Shown: positions 1 to 14,492 of the stretch, in pieces | How positions within the stretch are numbered: position 1 is the stretch's first letter | Layout of the letters: the number at the start of each line of letters is the position of its first letter | NCBI GenBank assembly: GCA_022113835.1 | Contig: JAILWY010000010.1 | Span: forward strand, 10,857,501 to 10,921,500 | From: Atopsyche davidsoni | Taxonomy: Eukaryota > Arthropoda > Insecta > Trichoptera > Hydrobiosidae | Length of the DNA stretch: 64,000 nt | Direction: 5' to 3' | Position numbers and translations under genes: made by a program | The notes under the pieces: generated by a model | Database searches by the model: none | Seen by the model: the letters and a program-made list of their open reading frames with translations, nothing else | What the model was told of the DNA's origin: nothing

Positions 1-2425
1 GACATGAGAAGGAGATCGTATGATCGATGAAGCACACACAGAGATACACATTTCTTAATTCAAATATGGAGAAGCAAATAACAATAATTGAAATCATAGC
101 AAGAAAGCAACCCCTTAAAATGCAATAGGCCACATAAAAAATCAAAACATGTGAAACGCTTATATGATTTTTACACAAAATTGTCAAAATCAGAAAACTG
201 AAAAGTTTTTCTTAATTTGATTATTGATTGAAATATATTACTGGGAGCTTCATATTTGAAATGCTGTTTGAGTACAACTGCAAAAATAATTTGTGATAGG
301 AGAAAACAACCATTTTTTTTGCGCAATAGAAACAAGAGGCAACAACGGTAAATCACAACCTTAAACGTACTCAGCTGAACAAGATAACTCATTATATTTT
401 CCTCTCCATCGAATCGTATTAATTGTAACACGGTTTGCAGGCATTGTGGGAAAAAAAATGTAAGGTTCTGTAAAGAGATATCTTTACGTGAAACGCGCAA
501 GATTTTTAAGACCACATTTACCGAAAAAAGGTTACTTTAATAAAATCACCATCGTTATACTTTTAGCTGTGAAAGTTTTGATAATTTCACAATTATTAAA
601 AAATTTAAACTTATATTATTATAATTAAATATGAACTATATGGTAAACAATCATATCATTTAAACTTATAATTTTAATTTAATTCATAAAAAACTTCATA
701 GGTAACTTAATAACTCAAACGTTTTTATGGTAAAATAAATGTTCATTCTGATAAATGTTGTAATGGAGAAATCACGAAGAACCTGACACAACCCGATGGA
801 ACCTTATAAAATATACGCAAACCACAATGGTGCTAAAACTTCGGGGAAAAATTATTGCCTTTTAAATAAATGGTGATATCAATTTATTAACAGTGATATT
901 ACACCAATTATTCATTTGAATCCGAGTTAATAAAATAGAGTTTATAATGAAGTATTTAACATTTTGGTATGTAAATATACTTTCTGTTCAAGATCACTAA
1001 AAATATGAACTAAAAATCTCCAAAACAAACAATATGATCTCAAAAAGCTTAAATAAATGTACTGCGCGCATATCATAGTTTTTATGTAGCGCGAAAGCAT
1101 TTTTTTATTTAATAGAGGCTCCACAAGCAATGAAATACTCCATTTATCAAACAGAAATAAAGTTTATAGATTACTTTTCCATATATCGAGAGAACGAAAC
1201 ACAGCAACTCGCAGCCGGAGGGCGGCGGAGTCTCGTCTCGGGGAAAAGCGACGACTGATTTGAATTTACTGACTTCCAAAAGTGTGGCCAACTTTGAGAG
1301 ATAAGATTGAAACGCAAAAGAATGTCTCGAAAATATGAATATTTTTTGAGAAGTGCTCTCGGCGCTTTTTGGGGTGTAAATTCTGTGTTATGTCTGCGTT
1401 TAGTGCAAAATACCGATTTATAATTATTGAAGGTATCGGATCAGATGACTGTGCTTTGTGAAGATTAGAATAAAATTTGTGGTTGTGTATTGTTGTGAAT
1501 GGGAATGAAATGAAACCATAAAAAAATTATATGTGTTTGTATATGCTTATTACAATTATTACTCAATTCATAGTTTTAGTATTGGATATTTCTTTCAATA
1601 GTGCACATAATGAAAAAAATACAAGGATATACGGAGTTGGTTTAACTGTTTATTATTAGTCTTAATTTTCGGCATTAAAAGTAAAATTACAACATACATA
1701 AAAATGAAAATATTTGATTTCAAGATTTAAAATATTTTAATGTGATTTCGAAACAAATCACTCAATAATTGTGTACCAAAAAAGGTATCGGTATGATAAA
1801 ATTTACTAAATCGATGATTTATTCCTACTTTGAGAAGAAATCGGCTGAAACCACGAACATATTTTTAATCAAAAACTTTAGAGGAAGTCCGTATGTTATG
1901 CTATTTTTGTGGAGCAAATAAGTGAAACGAAAAAGTTTTTTTTTTTAAGATACACTCACAAACCTACCTGAGGCGACTTTTGTGAGAATTCATTTTACCG
2001 TTTTTTATAAGTTTCTTTCTGAATACTGTTTGCTTTCTAATTTCACATTACCAAAAAATCTATATTCAACCAAAATGGATATTATGGAAATTCATTTGTG
2101 AATGGTTACGCCTTAAAAAATGTAATATTCGTAAAAAAATGGACGTTTTCACATTTTCCTTTTTTTAATAAAGAAACCCATTTATAACGTCGATATAAAT
2201 TTGATCTTTTTAAAAACTGAATCTTAATAATTATTTCAAAAGTTGAATTCGGTTCATGGTGTAACTTTTCTTGCTCATTTCCAAAGTATTTCCTCTAGTG
2301 GTAAGAAATATCTTGCGAAAAAAGTAAAATCTTTTACCAGGTCAGTATTTAGTAGTCTCATATATATAAAATAAGTTTTTATATAAGTATCTATTATTGT
2401 AAATCGTAATAAATAATATGCTCAA

Positions 2426-2465
2426 TTAAATTTACAGTGAATTCATAGTTTCACTGTAAATTTAA
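2426..2465. repeat. Perfect 15-bp hairpin with 10-nt loop
   Basis: Arms 2426-2440 and 2451-2465 are exact reverse complements around a 10-base loop. At 40 nt it is too short for an ordinary animal pre-miRNA. No function is inferred. Confidence 0.75.
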
Positions 2466-5459
2466 GTAAAAAATTCATACCTAATGATAATTATGATTTT
2501 AATGATAATTATAAATTCATTATTATAGTAAAAATAATATAAAAGAAAAATATGAATTCTTTACATTATATAAAAACACATTTTTCATTATATTTAGGTA
2601 AATCTACAATTTCCAAAAAGCTTTTCTTTATGTGCCCGGGGGATCCATACGCACAGTTAAATGTATGTATTATTGCTGAGATTCGGAATGAACTCATAAA
2701 ACGTGGCTACCTTATTTTATGAGACAACGTTTCACTTTTCAAGAAAGCGTGTCTAAAAACAAAGCCTCGGGGCTACACCCCTGCCTGCCTGCCTCCCCTC
2801 TCTTCCCCTACTAGTACTCGTACCATCTTCTCTCGAGCGCTCTGCAGAGTAAAGTAGCCGAATACACAAGACTGAATGTCTTATACGTAAATAAACTGCG
2901 GTATTAACATGCCTCAACTGGACCGTATCCAAGTAACTAAGTCCGTGAGATGCATAAGTTGATTATTTTAATATTATTGAAAAATTATCAAAAAATATAT
3001 ATAGCAGTCCAATTTGGTTCAATTGCAAAATAAAACACACAGAATATTAAAATCCATTAGTCCAACTAATACCCCAGGAAAGATTAATTTTGTTTGTTAT
3101 GATTTTGGGTGTAAACCTTAAAATAATATTCATGTGACAAAAATAACTCATTCTTCATAAAAATATTTTATTTATCTCTAAAAACAGTAAAAAAATGTTA
3201 TACAAGTTCGAGTGCTAAATAAATAATACAAAAATACCAAAGGAAACTGAAGTGCACATCCAAGCAGTCCTTGATACTACTTGTTACATTTGATTCGGGA
3301 TATTAGCCCTTATGTCTCCCTCCAGCCCGTGAAGCTTACGTCACTCAGGGAATGCGAGATAAAAACCTTCAATTTAAGCATTTTCAACGAACAATACACA
3401 GGTGGTTCATGCAAAGAAGTCTTAACATCTATATTAAAAGCCGTTGTTTATGGCTATAACTTTACACATTTGCTTATTTTTCTTATGAGTTTTTGGTTAT
3501 AAAAGTTTGAAGGACTCTCTATTTACAATGTAACTGGAAAAAAAACTCTCGAAGATATATTTCTTTGTACTATGATACTTTTTTTGTATGTTATATCTCA
3601 ATTTATTTATCTTTGGAATAATTTTATATGCTTTGTATACATGAGTCTGTTAAAGTTTGATGAAGTTTTAAGTTTATTATGCTTCAGAAAATAAATTCCG
3701 AATGTTTAAATAGAAATGAAACAGAAACACAAACACGCAAAATAACAAACTCGCACTTATTATGAATTCTTCATCTGTATATTAAATTAAGTTGGTACCT
3801 GTTTTTTGTCGTATTTTTATACGACTCAAAAGTTATAAAATCCAACTGTATGTAAATGGTTAAAGACAAACTTTTATAAATTAAAAAAAAGTTCACGGTT
3901 ATTTGCAAACAGTGAGCAGCTTGGGTGCCCGTCTAAGTTTTCCGTAAGGGTTTGCCTTTGTCAAAATGGAGAGGTTTTATGTTATATCTAGAAAAGGGTT
4001 ACTGTCATCAAGCGTTATTTTTTCATTTTATTTTTATCTTTTCTTCGTTTTCAAATTCTAGATTGCTAGCTCATAAGTGAATAAGACGAAACGAGTTTTT
4101 TTCGAACTTTTAGTTTTGAATTCATGTATTGTTATGAATAATTACATATTTTATGGTGATTAAAACTTGTCGAGAATGACCCGTCAAATTGAGTCGTATT
4201 AATTTTACATGTATCGAGAGTGAAAGAGAAGTTAAAAGCTTAGCTGACATTAAAGACTTTGCCAGAAGTCCACGAGCTCCAACCTCAATACATAGATATG
4301 AAACACGTAGTCATTAATTTTGATGACATTTGAAAGACCTAAGTATTTATTTAACTAAATTTGGAAATCCAGCCAATTTTGATTGATGATTGATTTGAAT
4401 GAAACAATTAATAAATAAGCAGAAATGTTTATCTATTTTATTGGAAAGCAAAAGTTATAACATGAAATAAATACATATATCAGAAATATTTTATTACGTA
4501 CTTCTTTATTTTATACTAGAAATGAAACAGTTCTCTTGATGCATTATAAAAGAAACCTATTTTAACAACTATAATATGCACGAGTAAACGAACTATCGAT
4601 AGCATTTACATTTCCGATTCCGGTCACAAGCGGCAGCTCTCGCAAAACATTAAACACGGGGCGAAAATGTTGAAAAGGCATCCACTTATGCAACACTGAA
4701 GCAATACAACAGAAAGCAGAACAAAAGATCAGGATGTTCAAAGAGTAAAAAATCATGGCCGTGAGACCGTGCGCGATCATTTTGTGTTTGAACGGAAAGA
4801 AGATTTATCATCGGTCGCCAATAATCAGTTTGTTTGTTTTCTATGGTGCTTCCATTGCATGTTTTTGCCGAAGCTCTCCGCTATTCGTCGTAACGCGACC
4901 GCTTGCAAGAAGCTGGACGTGCATTAGAACTAGCAGTATGAAAGTTGAATGTTGAAAACTATTTCAATAATAAAGTTTTTTCAAACTGTTTTGTTAAAAA
5001 ACATACTGCAAGTTTCTCAATTGAACCTCGTTGTAATTAGTCTTAAACCGATTAATCAGTTATTTTTTTACGAAAGAAAAAGGTTTAATTATACTTATAC
5101 CGAGAAATCACTGTCAAATTAAAGATTTACATTTGTATTAAAGTTAAACTGCTTGCATTAACTCTTTGAATGTTAAATAAAGGCTATCGGAAGTTGAGAA
5201 TAAATACTTCATACAAAGAATGCATTTTTATTAAATTAAAATGTATGTCTTATAGGACGTGCCACCTTGGATATGGGGACTCCGAGAGGATAGCGGCGTT
5301 CAATGCTTGGAATTCATTGCATAATCTATCTTAGTTAGCCAAAGATGTCTCGGATGTTTCATACTGGGATTAAACTGGTGATAAAAACTGGATTGTTATC
5401 TTTTTATTAATCGTTTTATGTAGAAAACATTAATACAACATCAATTACTCCAAAACTTC

Positions 5460-5507
5460 AAATGATATATTGAATTTCAAACAAATTTGAAATTCAATAT
5501 ATCATTT
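5460..5507. repeat. Perfect 22-bp hairpin with 4-nt loop
   Basis: Arms 5460-5481 and 5486-5507 are exact reverse complements separated by CAAA. The stem is AT-rich but contains mixed sequence, so it is not a simple TA palindrome. It could be a fold-back remnant of a mobile element or a recent inverted duplication. Confidence 0.8.
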
Positions 5508-8500
5508 ACTGAAATATTGAATTTGTGGAATTCGATATAAGTAGTTAAAGTTTGACAGTATTTTATTAACAAAGAAATTTTGTAAATCAAAAAGACGCAT
5601 AAAATCAAAACACAGGATGGCTCTACAGTTAATAATACGTACTATGAAATTTGATATCTACAATCATTGAACATGTTTTAGTATATCCGTTGTATTAAAT
5701 TACGTTTTTATATTCTACATTTTAATTGAGCTATACCTGCTATTGATATTCAAGACAATGAATCTATTTTCATTGATACGGGTATATAACCACACACTTA
5801 GTACCAATATTGAAGATAAAATATTAATAATATCAATGTAAAAAACAATAAATTAATGTTTAAATAGTTATATGTACAATTAAATCTGATTTTTACACTT
5901 TTAAAACGGTACAGTTCTATCTACAAGCTACTTCTATAATATCCGTTGTATAATTTTCAATATAGATTATATAGGTGGGTGAAATACAACCCCAGCATAC
6001 TAAGTAACATGTGCCCCTGTACAATATCCTTTGTAAGCTAACGATTCTTTCATATAAGCGAAATCAAATCAAACCGCCATTAGAATACAGTTAGAGTCAA
6101 ATCGCTATCGGCCGCGCCGGGGGCGGGAAGCTAGGAAACCCGCTCCAGATGTCTCTTAGTAGAAGTACACGAGTCAAAATAAATAGTTATAAACAATTTC
6201 ATAAGTAAATTTAATAAACCCACCTTTTCGCCGTGATCAATAATAAAATTAATGAAAAACATATTACCATTTATAATACTCCTTTAAAACTAAAAATATA
6301 TCATAATAAGTTCATAATTTTCTGATATCAGAAAAAGCGTACTCAAAGAGACTTTTAAATGATTGTCGTGATTTTTTCATAAAATAAAGATCCACATTAA
6401 AGTTTTTATTTGAGAATACATAATCATAAGTATGGATTTAAAAAAAAAACATTTTTTAATAAAAAAAAGGTATTTACCATATATATCATTAAAGGCAGAT
6501 TTTACACTCGTTTTAAAAGCAAGCCTTAAAGTTAGATTTTAACCGAACCAAGCAGCAAGAAGAATCTCGCCACCGTAATGGTAAACAAGCAGATTTTTGC
6601 AAGCACATTCAATTTAAACGATTCTCCCTATCTTGCTTTTCATTGCTTGCTTAGGTTTGAACACAACCTTTTATTGCATTTATTTATGATTTTAAATGTC
6701 AAAAATACCGCAGTTCATTATTTTTTATATAATTTTAAGGACAAACAGTTTTGAATGTAAAATATCTACTGCTTGGTTTATGAAAAACATGACTTAATAT
6801 TTCATAAAGGAATATGTAACAAAACCTAACGGAATAAGAAACAAAACCTTTCGGTAAAAAAAAAAATGAATAGTGGTTATCGAGTGGGATGATTTTAATA
6901 AAAAGATTACTTTATTTAATTTGAAACACAACATTTTAAAAATAAATATATTTAATTATCTCAAGTTTTACAGATTTATTAATTTAAATATCAGTGATCT
7001 ATTTTTTCAACGTAATGGGGATTACACTTAAGAACACAACCACGTTGCTTCAACTACAAACATTCATATTTATTAACAAATTCAGCAATATAAATCACTA
7101 TCTTTGTTATCTAGTTCTTAGTTATTTATTTAATTTACATATAAATTCATGGAGAAAAAAGGTTCTATCACTTATTTCCCCTGCTTAACACAATAATGTA
7201 AATGAAACACATGTACGCTATCACCTCAGTCACACAATCCAAGCCCCACAACCTGCGCGCAGGATCAGGCGATAGCCACACACCATATTATATAACCTTA
7301 GCCATAAGACCTATTATAAATTAACATAAATAAAAATAAAAGAATATTGAAATTCAATCTCTTTTCAGCAATTTTTTTTATTCTAGCGTACAATTATTCA
7401 CTCTTATAATAAATATAAACTAGTTTTTAGTTGTTTTGATAAATATTTTCATGTTTTATATATAATATTGAAAAAACTTTCAAAATCCACGTTGCTTGAT
7501 GTTTCAATCTGTTCAAAAATATTTTCTTAGTGTATTTCAGTTAGTTATTTGCAGAATAATGTTGATTTCTCAAAGAGTACCTGTACGATATTATTATATT
7601 TGCTTAAAATATATATTTTTTATTATAGATAAAAAGATCAATACCTGTTTCTATGGTATTATTATTGTTTAGTATCTAACCTATTATGACTTTGTTATTA
7701 TGTTAACTTTCCATCAAAATAAAAAGTTACCATGAAATTTCACAAAGTATATTTAGAATTAAAATAACTAACAAATCATCAAATTTATGATTCCTTTAAA
7801 TTCAAGTGTAAGTGTATTTAGTTTTGGTGCTGGTATCTTACGCCATGGATGCTAATTACTGGGATCTTTTAGAGACCAGAATATATGAAAACGGGGTGAA
7901 AACAGAAGTCACCCCCGCGGTTCTAGCTATTCATTACTTCTTAGTACTGGTGCTCCGACCTACTTCTTTCCTGGTAAATATTTTCTTTGCGCTTCGTTAT
8001 GCGGTACTTTATCTTCGTTTTGGTTTTCGGTAGTACCCCAAAATATATGAATAATGTGTTTTTTATTTGTTATTGCTCCCCGAAAAATTGATTAAATTAG
8101 TGAAATATCTATAAATTGCTTAAAAATTTAATTATAGACTTAAAAAGTCACGGTGGGTGATATTTAAAAAAAGTTTCTCTTTTGTAACATATATTTAAAT
8201 AATTAACTATTATAAATAAGAATAACATAAAAATAATCAAAAACTGGTACATGCTTTACGCTCCAAGTTTTAAGCATTTTTAAAACAACTTTATTTTAGG
8301 TAAATAAGGAAAGTTTTCCCGCAGGCAGATTTTCTGGAATCTTTGCAGACATGGATAGAGCGACAGAAGTGGGTTCTCAGCTCGGGGATCCCATACATAT
8401 TTACTTGTCGTTTTATTACTCCTTATTTTATTCCTACTCGTGAGGTAATTTTCCATAGCGCGATGTTCACTTATTCAGTATGGCGATGCTTTCTGGAAAC

Positions 8501-11500
8501 ATATTTATGATGGGCTTTGCAACTTCGTTTATTTTTCTTTAATCTTGACCGATTTTCACTTTTAAATATGTTTTTACTCTAAGGATGATATACTACATTT
8601 AAGTCGGACTTTTGTTTTATTCTCATAAATGAGAAAGTTCTGAAAGTCAAATACAGTTTTCCCCTAACAATAATTATACTTGGCGGTGTTATTAGCATAA
8701 TTAAGTTGTATTTAAGGTATGTGTAAATTATTAAGAACACAATGATATTTATATTAAATTATGAAGGTTAACCTTTATCCTGACAAGGAAATTATTACGA
8801 AAAATGCAGACACTTTTATAAATACTATAAATAAAATAGTTGTTAAAACTTTTCGCTAAAGTAAAATTTCAATTGAACGATTCGACCCAAATACAGGCTG
8901 TATACTTTACAACTCCCAGTCAATAATCTTTATTAGTGTGCTTCATGCTTACTTAAGTGCAGGGATGTTCAACGTTCGGTCCGCAAACTACACCAAATAA
9001 ACATACCGGACATTTTTCCATATAGTATTTTATTATTTTTAAAATTTCAATACAAAAAAATAAGTGTATGATAAATTACTCGAATACTAAAAAATACTCG
9101 ATCAATTTAACTAACCAAACGTGTGTTGAAATTACAAAGCTTATTAAGAAAGCAAGATATATTTTTCGAAAGTATTTCAGTGAAATATTTTTAAACTAAT
9201 AGCTAAAGAGAATATTATCGATCTACAAAGAGTAAGATATTAAGGAAATAATGAAATATAGAGAAAATTACACAAATTTATTCATATTTAGATGAAATAG
9301 AAGTAGAAAGAAATATTTTTACTAGTTTTCAGAAACGAAATAGTTTTGTTATACCAGAAAAACATGATTATTGCATTTTTTTTTATTATCCCACCTAAAT
9401 ATGAGAGATAATCGCTCACACATATTAATTTTGAGATGGTAATGTTGCATATAAACTTTAATAAAAATCTTGATATTCTTATAATATTCATCCATCACAT
9501 TATGAAAAATTTTCAGCATGGCGCATTATTAAATTGAAATAAGCACTACTGGGTCTAAAATACAAATTACGTTTCTCGTATTCTACTAATACTTGTATTA
9601 GTGTTTTACGGCTTGAAAGCCTTTTTACAGCCTATTAAGATTTGGTTTATTTCTGTAATGTGTTTCGCCGTAAATAATCGCGGAGCTCATGCACTATTGC
9701 TGTTGCGCCTCGAAGCGCAGGTAACAGCTTAATTAAAACGAGGTTTAATGAAAATGTGAAAGAGCCATTAACGGGGAGTCCCGCGGTAATGTAGGCTGAG
9801 GAGCCTGGCGTTGGAACTATTTTTACCTGAGAGCATTCCAGGTGACACGCGTTGTCGCTCGCGAGATCATAAATTAAAAATAAACAAGACAGCTTTAATT
9901 ATTATTAGTAGGAAATAAATTATTTGACTAATTAAAGGAGATACTCCATAAGGCGAGGAGCATATTTAAATATAATAAAGCTTCCATTCGTGATTTTCAT
10001 AGGCTCTTCAGATAGCTTGTATATTTTAGATAGATGCTATCAGAATTAACATTATCATTCACATAATATTAAAAAAGCAAAGAATTTTAACATGTTTCTG
10101 AATAACAATCAACGTGCACTGATTTTTTTAATGTGTTTATATCTTATCAAAACACATTTAATAAGTGATATAAATAAATATCTAATGGAAAGTTAATAAG
10201 AACATATCCCCGGAGGATCAGACAAGGAGTGAACCCTCTAAGGGTCTACTTAGGCTTCCTTAGGGGAGACACAGTCGCTCTTCCTGGAGTGGCGAAGGCG
10301 CTAACGGCGGGCCTCTTCTATCCGGCCCGCTCGCTGCGTAATGATCTACGTCATTAAATTTTATATCTCGCTACGGAGACTGACCGAGTGTAACCGAATT
10401 AAACCTATGTAATATACCAACTTCAATATCGTTATAGTAGTCGGCTACTTGAAAGATATTAAAAAATGTTAATCCCCTTTACATTTAAAGTACTATAATA
10501 TATAACACCAAAAATAAATATTTTTAACAATAACTTTTACATAAGAAAACAAAGTTATCATAACTTTATTTAAACAAAGTTATGATGGGTGACATGTTTA
10601 TTTTTAATCATTGCATGTGATTTTTCATGTATCATTTGCGCATCTTTGTGCCTGGTTCTAATAAGATGCTCAAATAAAAAAATTATCATTAAAAACGTTT
10701 TAAATTTATGTAGAATTAGTATATGAAATAATAATTGGTCTTAATATTAGATAGGTTTATGGGTACCATTGCGTTAAAAAAAAGATTTTAAAGCACTTCA
10801 AATATTATGCCAATAAAATATACAGACAGTGTAAACGTAATGCAAACACTTATTTGATTATAAGGTTCTTATCTCATGAAGCCTGGACACCGCCTGAACG
10901 TATCTAATTAAATACAAAAAAGCACAAAATGTAGCGTATTAAGTACATAGCTTAAATTTATTTTACAGCTTTTTTTAGTATCAATAAGTTTTTTTACGAG
11001 GTTCGACGTCATCAACAACACGTTCTTGGTTGAAAGACCGAATGATTTGAATATTAAATAAAAATAAGTTGTAAAAACAAATTAATAACACTATTATTTA
11101 GTTTTTTTTTCTTTGGCGGATAAAATTAGTAATATAGATGTTTTGAATTTTTCACTTTTTCACTTTTTTGTATTTAAGAAAGATTCTTGGCGCTATTAAG
11201 TAAAGGGGTTTTTGAAGAGTCATTGCGCTGAAATTTTCGGTTGGCATTTTTGAAAAGAATGTTCAAATAAATAAGAAAGTGATATTTTAATTATCTTTAT
11301 AGCTTTAGGGGACTCAAAGAACTTTAAAAAGATTTATTTTTGAAAATTTTCAATAATTAAAAGTAATAATGGCTGATAATTTTTTTACCTCAAAATATAA
11401 TCTCAGTTTATTATCATTGTCTTTATTTTGAGTAAACACAGTATAATGAGTGAGAAAATGAAATTCATGATCCAGCTACCGAATATGTGGAACGACGATG

Positions 11501-13271
11501 TATCTTCTAGGCGTACAAATTCTCATTGCCAGTTCCTTCTGCGGAACAACAATGTATTGTGTGCATTACCAATGGAGAAAAATCTACATCATATACGAAC
11601 GCATATGAAATTATTAAACGGCGTTTCGCGCATATATCAAAAGGAAAAACAAAATAACACGGAGGCAAATCAGCGGAGTATTACACGCCGACCTCGTGGC
11701 ATAAAGGAAACCCAAACAGACGTGATTTTTTTCGCGAATTGGAAAGCTACGAGGCCACCACCCCTCCCTTGCTTTATGGCCGTAATTTCGTATTTTCTGA
11801 AAATTAACAATTTGTTTTACATTGTTTCCAAGAAAGTATTATTTGAACGAGATTACTTTTTATGTTTTTATTCAAATATTACGTTTGCAATTTTCAACGA
11901 CATGATCGCCGGCGGTTTGAGAATTGGCATTAATTTACTAAATTAGACTCTCGTTTTTCATCTTTATCAATCGAAATAATATTCATCAACCTTCCATTAC
12001 ATATTTAAATAAATACAAGGAAATTAGTTCAAAAATTCTCGGGAGTACTTGGAAAAAGGAAAAAGTAAAATCAATGATTAATACTCTAATCGCATTAAGT
12101 ACAAAAAATCACAAATACATATATACATGAAGTGTTACATTATTTCTCGTGGAAGCCGTATGCATTGACATTTGATTGTTTTTAAATAAGCAAAATGAAT
12201 ATATAAATAAGAAACTTTGTGAACCATTTCGCTGATCGTCATCAGTTATGAAGCGCCACCATTACGCGTCGCGCCGGCGCCGTTCCGACGCGGCTTAACG
12301 ATGGCGTCCTTTATAGTGTAGTTGTTCTTTAGAATTATTTATACATTGAGCCGAACTTCTCATAAAAAATATTTTTCCCTTTTAATTCTTGAAGGCATAA
12401 ATGCCGTTGCGATATCAGCTTAACATTTTAAACTATCATAAAAATATTATCTTTCCATTTTATACGAAAACATATAATCATAAATACATAAAGTTTGACA
12501 CTTAAAATTATTTTATTATGTCTAAGTTTCTAGGAAGTATTATATTATTCATATTTGCTAGAAGTTCTATTGTTTAACTTACGAAATATCAATTCATATA
12601 AATTTTGAATAGTTATAGTGAGTTTTATTGCGTTATTAATAAAACGAATATATTACGTGTTTCATTATTTAGTGAATAAATTTGTAAATAAGGGTAAATA
12701 AATCGCAAATAAAATATCATTACTTAATATGTTTATCAAGACCTGTTTTTAATATATATTAATCCGCCAGAACTCCCGACTTGCGTCTCACATTACGGCA
12801 CAAACATATTATATCCCCAAACCCCCATCTGTCTAAATATTAAACAATACTTCCCGGGGGTATATCTGAGAAGTTTCATGCGCACCGACCCCCATATTTT
12901 TTCTGATATAACACTTTATAAAAACGTTATTCCATTTGTCCAAATTGAGGAACATAATAGTGTTTTCTCAAACACGATACAAAATAACAAAACATTTTAA
13001 TTGAGTATCTTCGAACCACGGAATGTTAATTTGTCAATATAAAAACAAAACTATTTCTTCATGTTGGGTAATTTCAATAAGGCTGACATTTTTTTAAAAT
13101 AAAAATTAACAGTTATATTTTGCATTTTTAGAAAAGCGTTTTAGTTGCTAAATTTTTTATTTACTCCATTAATAAATATACATTCAAAAACCTATTACAA
13201 AAACTAGTCTTTGATGTATATTGGTTGATTTGACTAAAATTTTATTATGATTATGTATTGTCTTTTGTGTA

Positions 13272-13316
13272 GCAAAGAAGGGAGATATTTTCCGTTTTAA
13301 TCTTTAACACTTTTAT
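13272..13316. repeat. 45-bp direct repeat, copy 1
   Basis: Matches 14448-14492 at 43 of 45 positions, 1176 bp apart. The flanks outside the 45 bp do not match. Confidence 0.8.
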
Positions 13317-14447
13317 GTAATGAAATCTTGTAATTAAAATAAAAGACTTTTAAAAGTCCAATGTTCATCAAGTATCAGAAGATATCATCAGGCAGATAGA
13401 AGTAAAATAACAGATGTTCAATATAAAAAAATGTTATTTTGCTGTACATTAAAATTGAGATAATAAAAAACCTAAAAGTCTGCTCCAAATAATACAATGC
13501 ATAGGTATGTTACTTTGAAAGCCTTTGCTACATGACAGAAAGTAAAAATTTCCCTTGCTTTCATGTTGAATGAGCACTAGCGCAAAAGCCAAAAGATACA
13601 CGGATCGAATTTTGTCTAAAAAAACATTTGTATATTTTATACCGGAAAATACCATAATTCGGATACGGAAGTGGTATTCTGAATCAAAATATGAACGTCA
13701 CAAATCTAAATTTATTGATAAAAAATACGATGTAGCTCCTTAAGATCGATATGATTTTAGGTGTAATTTTGCTCACAATTTACAATATTGCTTGTTTCTC
13801 TGTAATTTACATCTTAAATTCTTAATTATTAATAATCCATGAGCTAATGTTGTTCCGGTAATATTAAAAAATGAATACATAATTGAGAAAAAACCTGTTT
13901 ATGTTATTCATTCTTGTAATTATACAAACTGGAACAAAATTGTACTATTTGTTATACTTTGCAGATAATATAAATATTTTTTTATTGAAACATACTAAAA
14001 TTATGAAAATTACGTTTTAATAAATCTTGATCACTGAGCATAATGAAAATATACCGAAAGTGGCACTTAGAGCCATTTCGATAAAAATCGATAACCGAAA
14101 AAGTCTTAGACCACTTTCACGGAGGGCGTTTTTGTTTTATAGTCAGATTTCATATTCACGTTAAAAAAGAATCTCTAATGAAATCTGAAATTTTAAAGCA
14201 TTCTCAGTGAATAAAAAACTTGCAGAAAATTTTATGAACCTTTCGACACTTCGTTTACCCCTCGTTGTTTAAAGTGCGCGAGACATTTTCGTCCAATTAC
14301 TCTGAACGCAGATAGAGCACGGATCCCGCAAAGGGAATAGGTACGCTCACCTATTTGTGTTGGCTCTGTTGCTTGGCTTGATACAATACAATTATTTTCT
14401 ATAGCGTAGCCGAATATTTATTTCATTAGGCGGTGTTTGAGGAGGGC

Positions 14448-14492
14448 GCAAAGAAGGGAGATATTTTCCGTTTTAATCTTTTACGCTTTTAT
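14448..14492. repeat. 45-bp direct repeat, copy 2
   Basis: Partner of 13272-13316, with two substitutions. It is mixed sequence rather than low complexity, so chance is unlikely. A local duplication, or two fragments of the same dispersed repeat, would explain it. Confidence 0.8.

Larger units (their letters stand above)
1..12000. other. AT-rich non-coding DNA upstream of the Ddr start exon, part 1
   Basis: No exon, RNA gene or intact mobile element could be recognised on either strand. The open frames present are short, AT-driven and carry no domain I know. The sequence is AT-rich with small GC-richer patches near 2760-2850, 6100-6160, 9660-9870 and 10200-10390. Two perfect hairpins (2426-2465 and 5460-5507) are listed separately. 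A 172-codon frame at 11428-11946 has no recognisable similarity and is treated as chance. Confidence 0.5.

Noticed and set aside
7100..7125. Short resemblance to miR-9 (TCTTTG, TTATCTAG)
   Set aside because: The seed region lacks one base and there is no complementary arm forming a pre-miRNA hairpin nearby.
11428..11946. 172-codon plus-strand frame, the longest outside the retrotransposon
   Set aside because: No recognisable domain, mixed low-complexity ends, no splice-site or UTR context, and it passes through ordinary AT-rich sequence. Treated as chance.
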